64,000 nucleotides of DNA from Echria macrotheca (Eukaryota; Ascomycota; Sordariomycetes; Sordariales; Schizotheciaceae). The notes beneath the pieces were generated by a model. The model was not told the origin of the DNA, searched no databases, and saw nothing but the letters and a program-made list of their open reading frames with translations. Below are positions 41,924 to 54,018 of this stretch, piece by piece; the first letter of the stretch is position 1; each line of letters starts with the position of its first letter. The translations under genes and the position numbers were made by a program. The stretch is taken from assembly GCA_030411725.1 (NCBI GenBank), contig MU839828.1, positions 186,001 through 250,000 of the forward strand, written 5' to 3'.

Positions 41924-42962
41924 TCAAGTCGGCAACAGGTCGGCCAAATCACCATCAAAATCCCCTGAATGGCAGTTGGGGGTGATGTTGAACCAACAAG
42001 AGCTGTCAACGCTGTCGAGGCCGCTCCAGGGGTCGGTCGAGGATTTGAACACATTGACAGGCAGCAGGTCCCTGGGCGTCGGAATTTCTTCAGGAACCTC
42101 CGGGGATTGCCACCGGACGATGCCGGGCAACACCCCAAACGGCGGCCCACCTGCGTGTATAGCATCCTGTCCCCCGAGCGTCTCATTGGCCATGGGCGCT
42201 GTGTCATAGCGCGACAGGTGTCCTCCGTTGTTGGAGCGAAACTCGTATACGAGCCTAACCAGCGTGTCTTGAAAGGTTTTGTCCAGACCGAGACGACTAG
42301 ATTGGTCTGGCGAGCAGGAGAACCTGACGAGGGAATCCAGCACGTCGTCGAAGACTTGTTCGACATCTGGACGATAACGGTCAGAACTAGATACAAGCAC
42401 AGTGGCAAGGAGGCTGCTGATTTGACGTACAAGGAGAAGGGACGTTGTGGCTGCTGCCAAATTGAAGTTTGTACAGTGACCACCATTTTTGCTCATCCGT
42501 GATGCGTTTACTTCTACGCCGCCAGAGACCATCATGTGCCTCCGGGCTCAACCGAAAGAGTGGGTTGAGGTTTGGTATCTGGACTGGTCGGGGTGATGAA
42601 GCTTGGCCAGCGCGCTGGAGGGAGGGATGCTTTCGTAGAACATGTTCTCTAATTACCAGAAGGCAGTTCGCAGTCAGCTTTGTTCAATTGAGAAGGTCCG
42701 GGGTCAAATAGAGGTACTTTAAGCGGTGGAAAGTCGGCCATCCTCTTTTCGTGCAGAGACGATCAAGGTCTTTGTGGTTCGGATATGCCTTGTGGAAAGG
42801 ACAAGCAAAAAGGCGTCCAGGGCCCTGGCAGCGGGGAGCGAAGCTAGCTGCATGATCATGTTCCGGGCTCTCTTCAGGACTCCCCGCTGGCAGTTCTTGT
42901 CGTTTCCGAAGGAGCCCCATTGGGCTGGTAGCGGGGTAGTTGGGTAACTGGGACATTCTCAT
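41924..42962 (-). CDS. Zinc-knuckle family protein, copy 5, lacking the second knuckle
   Basis: Exons 42962-42718, 42648-42431 and 42366-41924 (301 aa) are joined by introns with donors GTACCT and GTACGT and acceptors TTAG and CCAG. Both junctions restore family motifs exactly: HRLK|EHVLRKHP at the first and NVPSPY|VEQVFDD at the second. The first knuckle is FACPFHKAYPNHKDLDRLC (from Cys 54). Where relatives have CxxC..H..C there is only a Ser/Pro-rich linker. The EQKWWSLYKLQFG..NVPSPY block is kept. The protein is the shortest of the five relatives in the window. Role unknown. Confidence 0.68.
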
Positions 42963-44463
42963 GGGCTTTGGAGACGTGGAGGTACATAAGCAAGCGCTCG
43001 AAAAAAGATATTCTGTCTCTCTTGTTCGTACTGCCTGACAAACACGAGCGCCGACGGGTGGGCAGAGTTTGGGACTGGGCTGAACAGGAAAATGGAAAAT
43101 CCGGGATGGAAGAGAACAGGAATTCGGAAAACCAGGAAATAAAGCCGCAGCATGTTGTCACACCGGTAGTGGTGTTTGAGGCTCCAGCCAATGAAATGTG
43201 GAAAAGGGGTCAGGCAATGCAGGAACACGCGAAAGGTGTGGCAGCCTTGGCAGGGGTAGCTCGCACCCCCAAGCTCAGCTTTGTTCGGAAAAAAAAAACA
43301 CTCCAGTACTCACGGCGGGCAGTGAGGTCAACATTTCCAAAGCCGTCAGCAGAAGAAATTCGACTTGATCAACTTGAGGTGAAAGGGTCCCGGACTGTTG
43401 TCCAGCGGCGTATTTCCTCATCCCCTTCCCCTTTGCCCATCAATCTTGAAAGCAACCGAGCTCGCCCGAGGCACGACAACCTGACGGTAGTGGTGACGTA
43501 TGCGGGTTTTGTTGGTCAATGCGAAAGCGCGCCACGCTGCAGCCTCGCAAAGTTGACCGTCCAATAGAGACGTCTCGGGCCCTGAGCGGCTTGCTAGCGT
43601 CAGGGGAAGGACACGCAAATCGTTACCTTGCCCGTCAGGACCGCGTTTCATAGTTTTCGTATTGCAGCGCGTGGTGGCAGAAGTTAGCTGACGTTGCTAA
43701 GAACGCAGTAATCACTAACAGAAGCCAACAAATTCCCACCACCAGGTGCCCAGCTGTATACGAGCAAGGGGGTGGAGAAGAGGGCCACTGGCCGGGCAGT
43801 AGTAGTCTTGCACAGACAACTGAGGGGTAAAAAGGAATCTTCTCCTTGGTAAACCCCGCGATGGCGGCTTCTGGGTCGCAGTAGAGCTCCAGCCAAAGGA
43901 GTGCTCTTCATCAGACTGATCGCGGTCAAGCGAAGGGCCAGAGTCGGATGTACAGAGGGGCTAGAGTAGGATAGTATCGTGCGGTGAGCGCTGGAGTTTC
44001 TGTTGGTTCCTCTGGGGGATAGCCTTTGTAGACGAGGAAAAGTCGGGAAGCCGCCTTAACGGCACTATAAAAACATAAGTTCTGGCGCCTCCCGCAACGG
44101 CGCAACCAGTCGTTGTGTCCCTTCAGCATCATTCAACACACCCCTGCCAGCGAGTGTCCCTCCCCCAAACCGCCATGTAAGCTCAGCCATTCCTTTTTGT
44201 TCTAAACAATTGCTTTGTTTCTTCAAGGGGTTACCCCCAACTTGGAGATCCTGGGCTGCTTGGCCCATGACAACTCCGTCGCAGCAGGATACCAGGGAGC
44301 ACGTCGTCTCAACGCCGATGCGGCCGGTCGGACACTTGTCTCAGACACGGCCGATGTCAGGCCACTGTATCTTCCTATGCTGCACTCGACTTCCAACAAT
44401 TACACTGCGCCGAGGCTGACACTTGTCCACGCAGATCTTCCTCGCCGAACTTGACCAGTTAAA
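42963..44463. other. Intergenic stretch
   Basis: No confirmed gene. The longest plus-strand frame starts with TTG and lacks motifs. A GTAAGC..TTCAAG pair at about 44175-44226 could be an intron in the leader of the next gene. Confidence 0.45.
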
Positions 44464-45203
44464 ATGTCCACACTGAAGAAACCCGGCGCGGTCGTCCTTG
44501 CCGCCGCTATCATGGCAACGAAGGCGGCGGCGACTGCTGTCGCCACAGCCATAGTGACCACGTCGACCCCCAAGGCGGGCTCTGAAGACCGTATGAGAAC
44601 ACCCTTCTTCCGGGAAGAGACGAAAGGCGAAGGAGACACGGCTGCAACGGAAAGGCGCCGTTTGACCTAGTGGTCGAGAGAAGGAGTAACTCGGAAAAGG
44701 CAAACAAAAAGAAAGGCCGACAGACAGCGAGTCAACATACCGCCATGATGCAGTGGATCTGGCATGTTCCGATATGTGGACAACGGGTTTGCTGACAATG
44801 TCTTCCTCAAGCAGCGCCGAGTCAACCGGCTTCCCCGGCCTCCCCGTCCTTCTGGAGCAAGAACGAGACAAAGCTCACCCTCGCTGTGGCATTCCTCCAG
44901 CCTGTGTATGAGGCCATCCTCGGCGCCATCGGGAAGATTCTCCTGGGGTTCTTCATGAGCCTTCTGCGCCCCCTCAGGGACCGTCTCCGGGATTTCCGTC
45001 GCCGGCGAGGCCGGGCAGTCGAAGTTTCGGCGGCTGGTAAGAGCCCCACCTGCCCTTCACATGTGTTTGTGTCGAACGTGTGGTGAGGGACTGGAGTTCA
45101 AGCTCAGGAAAACCAAGCCTGTGTGCTGCGCGCCTTCGCCTTTTCACACCCATCGATGTTCAAGAGTCGAGGCTAACAGTATTCGCCAATAGACCTGCCT
45201 TAG
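44464..45203 (+). CDS. Small hypothetical membrane protein
   Basis: Exons 44464-44590, 44812-45036 and 45193-45203 would encode 120 aa. The introns have GTATGA and GTAAGA donors, and CTGAC and CTAAC branch-like sites 14-20 bases before their acceptors. The N-terminus is Ala-rich and hydrophobic (VVLAAAIMATKAAATAVATA). A second hydrophobic stretch (VYEAILGAIGKILLGFFMSL) is followed by a basic run (RDRLRDFRRRRGR). I recognise no family. The model rests on splice signals only. An upstream exon is possible, and an alternative third exon from 45180 would add about 37 residues. Confidence 0.4.
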
Positions 45204-47390
45204 GGTCCTCGGTACCACAGGTCGGGAGGGACGGAGGGGGAAGGAGTGATATCGGACCTCAAGGGGCGGGAGGGACGGTGCTAGCTGGGCAGTAAACGGG
45301 CTTCTGGCATCTGTAATATTGGGTCAGGGAGTATTCTGAGAAAACGAGAGAAGGAAACTCACTGTACCATAGAAAGGTTTTAAGAAAAGATGGAAAGTTC
45401 GCAGACCCAGGGGCGTGTCCTTCATCCATATATTAGGCGTATCCTTGACCACCGTGTTCCCTTCCACGGCATGAGACTTGCATTCTGAAGGAACATCCGT
45501 GGATCCATGCCAGACAGCCACCCCAGCCCCTCGGTGAAACCATGCCCTGAAAGCGCCAATCAAATGCCTCAGCACACCCCCTATATTCCCTGAGCTTGTT
45601 CCCGAATGCGCTGTGCGCAAAAAGGCTGCAGCCTTTATTTGCTGCCCCCCGGTTCTTTGTTTTGCGGCTGCACTGGGCGTCAAACACTGATCATTCCCAA
45701 CCTATCACAGACGTGACTGCCCGCACACGGCGCCGTCCTTATGCGGATGCGTCCACCACTCCAGCGGCACCCCCGTGAGAACTTGCGCATTGAACACCCA
45801 ACCAGGTCAAAACTCCGACTTGATGGCAAATATGGGCGTGCCCGTGGTGCCATACATGCCCGTTATTACCAGATCAAAAGTTGGCTGTCACACGTGTGGA
45901 TGTGATGTGAAGAATGTGGCGGAGCTGAATCAGTCATCCCTTGCTGCTGGCAAGGGCCAGCCGTAGAGGGGCGAGTCTCGTTTTTCCCCACATGAAGTCG
46001 ATGTGTCATTGCTCTTCTCCACGCGAGGACAAACAGAAAAAGAGTTATCCGTGATCTGCATCGATAACATCTCAACTCACTTTTCGGCCCCGATGATACC
46101 ATTCTTCTCCTCTTGCCCCCTCGACTTGTTTCTATCCGGGAATGGCACCGCCGAGGCTTGACGTGCTCTTGTTGCACAATTTCAGCTTCGTTTGTTCCTG
46201 GCTGCCCACATCACCTACGTACCTAGTCTAGGTATTCGACAGACTCGTTAATCCGTCGACGTGTTTTTAGTATCCTCAGAGTCTTCGGATAAGTCAATAC
46301 AACTCTTGTTACCAGAACTGTTCAGTGTCGTAGCTCTCGGTACTAGATTAAAAGTTGTAGAAAGGTTTGTTCTGATGTGCTCTGGGCGACCAGTTTAAGC
46401 TTCGGATAATCTCGTTCGAATAAGAAAGAAAGCGGCGGATGCGTAGAGATACTACAGTGCTAGTAGAAGAGGTGTCGAGGCTGACGCCACCGTCTGATGA
46501 CTGTTTGGGGTTTCCGGCACAGTCCACCCCTATTTCTAGACTTGCAGGCACGCTCTCTCTCTCTCTCTTCTGCTGATAGTAAGCCCTGACCAAACCCACC
46601 ACGCCGTAGCTAACGATCTACTGTGGTACGGAGAAACGTGTGTACAGCGATCACTTACATGTTGCGCGTCAGCCACACCGCCGGTAGTGTGCGGCCCTCC
46701 TCACCTCTCACAAACAGGAACAACCTACCTGTGTATACATCCGTTGAAGTAACCATATATTTTCAAGAACACAAAATACCGGGATGAATCCACACCCTCC
46801 ATCATCCAACACCTCCCGTTTTTTCCAAGTCGCGTTTCCTATGTGTCCATCCAAGAATTCCTATCATTCCAGAGTCCTAAATAATGTCGAACCTAAACCG
46901 ATATTATCCTAGTATTTTGAGTGCACCCTTGAGTTATAAACGTACCTACCTGCGCGGCACAAACACTCCATGAAAATACCTACGAACAGGGCTGAAGGGC
47001 CCATACCAAACCTCGGTGGGCTTCCCCTTCATCCACACCGTCCCCCCACCCCATGGTGAAATTATTGAGCCCTTGACTGTAACTGTTTACCACTTTACCG
47101 CAAAGCAGTCTCTGCATTCCGCAAAGAACCAAAAAAAAAAAAAAAAAAAAAGAAAAAAGAAAAATGAACTTTATCTGCCCAACCGAATAGCCGATTTTAC
47201 CAACTTGCCCCAACAACCATCATCAGTCATGATGACTTCCCCGGTCTCACAGCTACATCATCACACCCAAAGCCTCGATGCAAAAGATTCATGCTAGCAG
47301 GGAAAATATATACAAATGATGCAACGCTCCCCCCAGCCATCGTATATACACCAACCCCCCCTCCCTCCTCTGATTCACCTCCCTACCTCC
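45204..47390. other. Intergenic stretch
   Basis: No gene supported over about 2.2 kb. It includes a CT microsatellite near 46552-46568, a CCTAGGTACC-like run at 46214-46235 and a 21-base poly-A tract. Confidence 0.5.
47131..47151 (+). repeat. Poly-A tract
   Basis: Twenty-one A in a row, followed by an A/G-rich run. There is no adjacent element or target-site duplication that I can recognise. Confidence 0.8.
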
Positions 47391-49639
47391 CTAGGCAGTA
47401 AAACTCCCATTCAACCTCAAATCCCTCGAACTCGCCCCAACACCAACCCCAAACACGCCCGCAGGAATAACCCAATTCTGCGTCCGTGTATCCCAATAAC
47501 TCACATCCTTCCGCCTCAGATTAAACGTCGCCGTCCCCTTGGCGCCGGGCGCAAGCTTGAGCTTAGCAAACCCGCGCAGCTGCCTCGTCGGGGTCTCCGG
47601 CACCCCCGACGTCGGCAGCGTGAGATACAGCTGCGCGACCTCGGCGCCCTCGACGCCGCCCGAGTTGGTGATGGTCGCCGTGACGGTCGCCACCGTCTCG
47701 AAGAGATCGGCGCGGCCGCCGGGGACTGTGGCGCCCGAGGCCGCGCCGGCCTTGGCCGTTGATGTGATGGTGATGTCGGAGTAGGTGAAGTTTGTGTATG
47801 CTATATTTCTCCAGCGTTAGTTTCATATCCCACCATCTTATTTCACGGGGTGAACTCACAGAGACCAAACCCAAACTCATACCGCGGCGCGATGCCGGCC
47901 TTGTCAAAGTGGCGATAGTCGATAAACAAGCCCTCCTTGAAATCATCATTCCCGCTCGCAAGCTGGATGCCATAGTCGCTCATACTCTTGCCAATCGTAT
48001 ACGGCAGCTTGCCCGACGGCGAGACCAGGCCGTACAGCACATCGACCAGCGCATTCCCGTTCTCCTGACTCGGAAGTCCAGCCCAGACGATGGCCTTGAC
48101 GTTCGGCTGCGCGAGGATGGTCTCGAGAACAATAGGCCCGACGCTGTGCACGACGACGATGACGTTCTTGCTGGCCTGCGCAGCCGCTTTGACCAGGTCG
48201 TTGCCGTTGTGCCAGGGATCGAGGTTCGGCCGGTCCCCGTTGACGCCCTCGACCTTGATGTATCCCTCGCCGGAGTCGGCCGTGATGAAGACGATGGCCA
48301 CGTCGGCGCCCTGGACGGTGCTCTGCACGTTGTTGGTGCTGTCCGAGTCCTGCAGGCTGATCTGCGTCCCGTCGCTCTGCGCGCGCGCGCGGATGGCGTC
48401 GTACGGCGCGACGAAATACGGGTACTCGGTCGTTCCGGAGCCCCAGCCCATGCCGAGCGCGCCGGTGTTGCATCCCCGATCTACGCACGAGTTGATGCCC
48501 TTTGGGTTGACGACGGCCGCCGACCCGACGAGGGCGATCTTCTTGGGCTTCTGCAGAGGGAGGATCCCGTTGTCGTTCTTGAGGAGGACGATGCCGTCTC
48601 TCGCGACGGCGCGGATGTTCTCCTTGTGGTTGCTCTGGACGTTCGCCTTGATGTTGATGTTGGGGTACCCCTTGTCCTGGCCGAGGAGGTACCACGAGGC
48701 CAGAATTCGACGGACCATGTCGTCCAGCCGATTCTTGGACACCTGGTTGTTGTTGACGGCCGAGGTGAGCTGCGGGCCCCACAGGACCGTCCTGCCGTTA
48801 TAATCGCTTCCCGGCATCGTCATGTCCATGCCGTTGTTGGCCGCACCGTTGGTCGTGTGCTGCGCGTTCCAGTCGCTCATGACGTACCCCTTGAAGCCGA
48901 GCTCGTTCTTGAGATATCCGTTGAGGATCTTGTCGTTCTCGCACGCCCACGACCCGTTCACCTTGTTGTACGAGCACATGACCGCGGCGACGTTAGAGTG
49001 GACGGCCTCGGCGAATGGCCAGAGATAGAGCTCGTGCATGGACCGGTCGTCGACGTTGCTGCTCATGGTTTCACGGTTCTGCTCCTGCTCGTTGGCGATG
49101 AAGTGCTTGACGGTAGATTGCACGCCGGCGGACTGGAGGCCCTCGATGGTCACCGATGCGGCCACGCCTTGGAGATACGGATCCGCGCCGAATCCCTCCC
49201 AGTTCCGTCCGCCGTTGGGGTGTTTGCCCAGAGGACCCGGAGCAGGCCCGAGGATGACGTGGACACCGCACCCCTTGGCCTCGGCACCGAGGTAGGCTCC
49301 TCGCTGCCGGATCAGCTCGACATCCCATGTCGATCCGGCCTGGATGGCCGGCGTGAAGGCGTTCGTGCCGGTGCCGAAGCGGATGCCCAGCGGTCCGTCT
49401 TGCAGACAGAGCTGGGGATAGTTGATGGAGCTGATCCGCGGCGTATTTCCCACGCAAGGCCCCTTCTCCCAGCCCACGCCGGTCACGATGTTGACCTTAT
49501 CCTGTTGCGACAGTTTTGCCAGCGCGGCATTTGCCTTGTCGTAAGCGTCATCCCAGGCCTCGGGGCCCGACGGTGCGGACTGGGCATTCGCGAGAGACAG
49601 CAACCCCAACAGGGCGCTGGCCGAGAGTCGGGCGTACAT
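47391..49639 (-). CDS. Secreted GH3 beta-glucosidase
   Basis: Exons 49639-47860 and 47800-47391 with a 59-base intron (GTGAGT..ATAG) give 729 aa. The signal peptide is MYARLSASALLGLLSLANAQ. GH3 motifs are LCLQDGPLGIR, KHFIANEQE (about 178) and the nucleophile loop GYVMSDWNAQHT (Asp 256). The second domain follows (ARDGIVLLKNDNGILPL), then EFGFGLSYTNFTYSD and a fibronectin-III-like C-terminal domain. It releases glucose from cello-oligosaccharides. The length is typical of short secreted fungal GH3 enzymes. The promoter has a TATA-like box and a CCGGGG element fitting the CreA consensus, so glucose repression is plausible. Confidence 0.95.
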
Positions 49640-51539
49640 GGTTTCCGATCGCGTGGTGCTGCTCGCTCCAACCGATCAAAACTCCCTCTCCACGCCAAAC
49701 CTCGGTAGATATCCGCCATTCTTATACCACCCCATCGACCCCGGCGATGCCCAGAAATCCATGCCCAGTCGGAACACGGCGAGACTGCAATACAGCCGCT
49801 GATGTCGTTTTCATCGCAGTCCCCACAATCCTAATATACAGCCCCGGATGCGAGTCGAGCGCGAGCCAGTCCCTCGTCCCCTCGGCGGAACACCCCCGAG
49901 CGGACACTCAGAAGTCAAAGGTGGGAAAACCATTGTGCGTGGGATAGATTGCGCTCCCCGGACCGGCACTCGCAGGCCAAGATCGTACACCAGAGCGCCC
50001 AATAGCCGGGCCGCATTGCCAGATTAATTAGCCTACTTTATTCGCGCAGTCGCAGGCCGGCCGAAGCGACCACGGCCGTTCCCTCCCGCCCCGCGAAAAA
50101 AATCATAAATCCTTGAATAGGGGCGAAATACCGCCGTCGGGCTTGGTCCGAGCCGTTGACGTAGAGAGCTCCGTCCCAATCCGGCTGTGAATTTGGCCGT
50201 GGCGTCTAGCGATCTCTGACGAAGTATTTCCTGCCGTTCCCCGCCTTTTGGCGATGCTTGGCTGGCAGTCTGGTGATTAAGTTGATTGCCGGACCAGGAA
50301 ACTTGGGCCGAGAATTTTCCGACATCCGTTGTGGCTGATGATTTTGTGGAGGGAGGTGAGATGGGAGAACGGGAAGCCACTCGGGAGTTTTGTGCGGGAA
50401 TTCTGGCAGCTTTGTTTCAAGGAAGATGTGTCACGACCGGCGCATGAAATATTCGCACCGTCGGGTATGTCATTCGCGCCTTCGAGGTTGGTATCCTGAC
50501 ACATATAGGCCGAGTCAGCGACTGAGGTAGCCGCGTCCTCGGAAGTCTGGAACGTTCGTCGCTGATCCGGCTCTGTTTTTCGTGCACAAACTAGTACAGA
50601 GTCAATTTATTACCTAGGAGATAGCTTCGAATTTGACCAACTCAAGACTGACCCTCCCAAATGGTTATGTGAAGGCTTCCGTTGTCGGACCGGCTTTTAA
50701 TACCGTAGCAATGGCTGGAGGATCGGAAATTAGAATCTGAGATCCCGGGGCTTAGCCTTGAGGAGACACTATTTCATGTCGGTCTCAGGGGTAACCTACT
50801 TCATAACCTTAAATTTCCAGGCGGGGTAACACCAGTATTGGCTTTAGATCTCCAACGGATCGGTACCGGATACGGTAACCGGGTTTGCTTCTATCTTTGG
50901 CGACGAAGATGGGGACCTGTACCCTCTCTTGGGATCGTGGCCGGCAATTGAACTACTCTCCTGTGGGTGTGGTGACCTTGTTGGCAGGCTGAAGCCGATC
51001 TGTGTTGCAATGTCAGAGTGCGAGACATAAACTGGACAGGAGATGGCGTGCCTGGGACTCGTGAATGAGCATATGACACCTGGTTGATCATTCGAACTGA
51101 AGTCAGCAGGCATTCCACGTGGCAGACAGACTAGTGAAACATACTAGGGATACCTTAGTGCTTCTCCGGCGTGGAGGCCGGCTTATTGCGCAGGATAGTA
51201 CATGCTCGTCTGTCATTGGCACCTCCATGACCCCAAAGCGCTAGTTGGTGTAACACAGGATACAAGGTCATGCCACGTTGAAGCAGGCGCAGAGCGCGTG
51301 TGGAACTAGTGGAAATTTGGAACGTGTTGTCTCTACCTACTTCCGCAAAGAACATAATCATATCCTCGTCAAGATCTTAATGGTATTCCATGATCCCCTT
51401 CCACCTCGCTATTCGATGCTGGTAAAAGCAATGCACTCCGTATCGAGGTTATTCTTTCGGTTTCGGTACGACGAAACAGTCCATTCGCTAGGATTGCTTA
51501 CTCCTCTGCTCCGACGTTAGCATTCGGCCACTCAGTCGT
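49640..51539. other. Intergenic stretch between GH3 and lectin genes
   Basis: The GH3 promoter occupies its left end. No gene is supported in the rest; the frames present lack motifs. Confidence 0.5.
49721..49744 (-). promoter_or_regulatory. TATA-like box and possible CreA site of the GH3 gene
   Basis: On the minus strand TATAAG (49726-49721) lies about 82 bases before the GH3 start codon. CCGGGG (49744-49739), which fits SYGGRG, lies just upstream. Confidence 0.35.
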
Positions 51540-51941
51540 CTAGTGGGTCAACATACGAAAGACGAAGCTGCCGCCCTGGTTCGTGATGCGCTCCGAGAGG
51601 TTCACATCGCGCCACTCGGCGTTACCCTCCATGTTGCGAAGGCGCGCGCGCAGGACGGGCACGCTCTCGTCACCTTCGATCGAGAAGGTAACCTCCTCGG
51701 CGCTGTGCGAGAAATCCGAGCCGCCCCACTCGAAGTTGCCTGTTGGAAACCGCCGTTAGCAAGTTGCCACGTCGAGTGGAGAGGGGAAGAGAAGGTAAGG
51801 AAGCATACCGTTGTTGTTGCCAAGAACCGTGTTGAGGTCAAACTCGGCATCGACGTGCTCGCCGCCGCCGTTGTCGAGACGGGCCCGCAGGATGTGGCCG
51901 TCATCGACGCGGATGTCCGTGGAGCTGAGGTGGAACGACAT
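51540..51941 (-). CDS. CVNH (cyanovirin-N-like) lectin
   Basis: Exons 51941-51809 and 51739-51540 joined across a 69-base intron give 110 aa. Typical features are MSFHLSSTDIRVDDGHILRA, FDLNTVLGNNNG ending at the splice site, FEWGGSDFS, then the repeat half RARLRNMEGNAEWRDVNLSE and the end motif ITNQGGSF. The length matches a single CVNH domain. There is no signal peptide, as in most fungal CVNH proteins. These bind mannose-rich glycans. The biological role here is unknown. A TATA-like box lies about 140 bases upstream. Confidence 0.9.
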
Positions 51942-54018
51942 TATGTCTGGTTGGTTGTTTGCTTGGTTGGCTGGTTGCTGGTTTGGGTGTGAAGTTGCGT
52001 CGGTGCTGATGAGGGGTAGTAGAGTCGAGTGTCTGCAGAGCTGGCAGGAATGGGGTCTAGGGCGGTCCTGGAGCTCCTATTTATCTTCGAGGTGCGCCCT
52101 GGTGACGAAACAGCTGTGCAACTGTGGAGGCCTCTGCAACAGCCCCGCCCGTCCCCCTCTGCTCAGCTTTGCTGGGTCCCTTCCTGCATGGAAACAAAGA
52201 GCAATCACGCGATAAGATTTCATCTTGGCAGAAGAGGGAACCGTGTGGGGAAAGGCCGCAGGTTGTGTGGGCTTGCAGCGGGCTGCGGCCGGATTGTTTG
52301 GATGGAGACGGTTTGTTGTCTTTCAGCAAACGCCCAAGAGGGGTATCGGAGGGGCCAGATCAGGGGACGAGGGGTAGCACTGCGCGGCTGCCAGTTGGCG
52401 CCCGCCGCCCGCTGGTTGACAAGTCGAGATGGCGCCATTTCGTCTTGAGCAACGCGGACAGTCCACTGCAGGCACCTCTGCAGCCCGATCGACCCAATTA
52501 CGGGTGATCTGGGGTTGTCGTCCCGCTCGAGCTGGCCTGGGCGGCACGTCATCTCGCGCATCCACAGCAAATCATCATTGGCGTCCTCTCCGAGCCGGCT
52601 CCATCCCGTGCTCCCTCGTCTTGGCCATCCGGGTTCTCAGTGGGCCGGCCTGGCGAACTGGTGGCACTGGGCACATCCCGTGGTTCTTTGGCGTTGCCGA
52701 TGAAACGTGTCGCCGCCGGGCCGCTCCTCGAGTCGAGATATTGCCGTCAGCCGTCTGGGCGGACGAGATGGCGGCCTCTGGGTCTTACGGTATGTCGGTT
52801 GTGGTGTGTGGTGTAGGAGACCTCTCGGTCGACAGAAAAGGTATCTCTTCCTTAAGCGAGAGCGCGGGTAATATGTGGATACTCTGACCCGCTGTATGGA
52901 CCCCTATTTTACCAGACACGGGTCCATCCTGCATATCATGACACGATTAACATTGCATGATCCTACTAGAGTATGTCACGGCCTATAGAGGCAGTACCCT
53001 CACAGCCAGAGAATGTCTTTCTCTTCAAGTGTAGCTAAAACTGCTTCTCGCGCCTTCCAAAGACAAATTTTGTTGGTTGAAATTAGCCGACTAATCTACC
53101 AAAAGACCACGAACCGCTCACATGGCGACAGTCGGTGTCCCGGCTTGCCATCTGAGGAATACCATGAAATTTGCCGCCGATACGAGGGGCCGGTGCTGCT
53201 GTGATTGCTATACCTACTCTTGCCCCTCCAGGTCCGGTGTAGTCCGATGTTTACCAAGAGCGGGGTAGCTGTTGCTCGTTTGCGTTCAAACGTTGAACAA
53301 GGCGTCCTCGGGAGACCAGAAGGCCATATTCCGGCATCCGGAGAATGTCGGATAGGGCACGGGGGTTTTGCGGCAGTTCATCACCATACGCACGTACGAA
53401 GCTTGTTTCCACGGGATTGCGTGGCTTCTGTTCAACAGTGCTCCTATGAAGCACACATGACTGAAAGAACACGCATGGTACGAGTTACGCAATTCAGGGG
53501 CGCGAAACTTGTCCGCCCTTACCAGAAGCCGACGATGCATCGCATCCGGCTGACTAGCCCATCATGGCGAAATCAGACGGCAAGGAATAGTCCGGCGTGC
53601 TTCCACTCATACATGGCCTGGCTCGCGGTGTCGTATCCGGCAGTTCCCACTGGCTCGATACGACGAGAAGTGTAACAAAGCTGAGGCATGAAAGGCGGCT
53701 GTGAGAGGTGAGGTTGTTGCGATCCCGGAAGCCGGGAATGCCAAGCCTCGATCCCGACAAGCCCACCAATGAGACGTTGACCTCCGACCCAATCCGGCCA
53801 TGAGCCGCGCCGCTACTCAACGACCTTGTCGAGTCCAGCTCGAGGTAGCCGGATATGGCTCGGAAAGGTTGACTCCCGGCTGGTGGGCAATACAAGGTAG
53901 TGTACCAATCCACTTGAGGCGGCAGCGATCGAGGACCGGGTCGATCATACCCAATCCGATATGTATTTCAAAGATATATACAAAAATGCTCTCTGGTCTA
54001 GATACAACCAATCGCTGT
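51942..54018. other. Intergenic stretch
   Basis: No supportable gene. The lectin promoter occupies its left end. Frames up to 156 codons start with non-ATG codons and have no motif. Confidence 0.5.

Noticed and set aside
42968..43567. A 199-codon plus-strand frame
   Set aside because: Starts with TTG and overlaps the promoter of the zinc-knuckle gene; composition is not protein-like.
47131..47151. LINE-type retrotransposon tail
   Set aside because: The poly-A tract has no adjoining reverse-transcriptase sequence or target-site duplication.
47792..49708. A 638-codon open frame on the plus strand
   Set aside because: It lies antisense to the GH3 gene, is Val/Arg/Asp-rich from GC-rich codons, and has no motif.
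52429..52887. A 152-codon plus-strand frame with ATG
   Set aside because: No motif, mixed composition and no support from splice signals.
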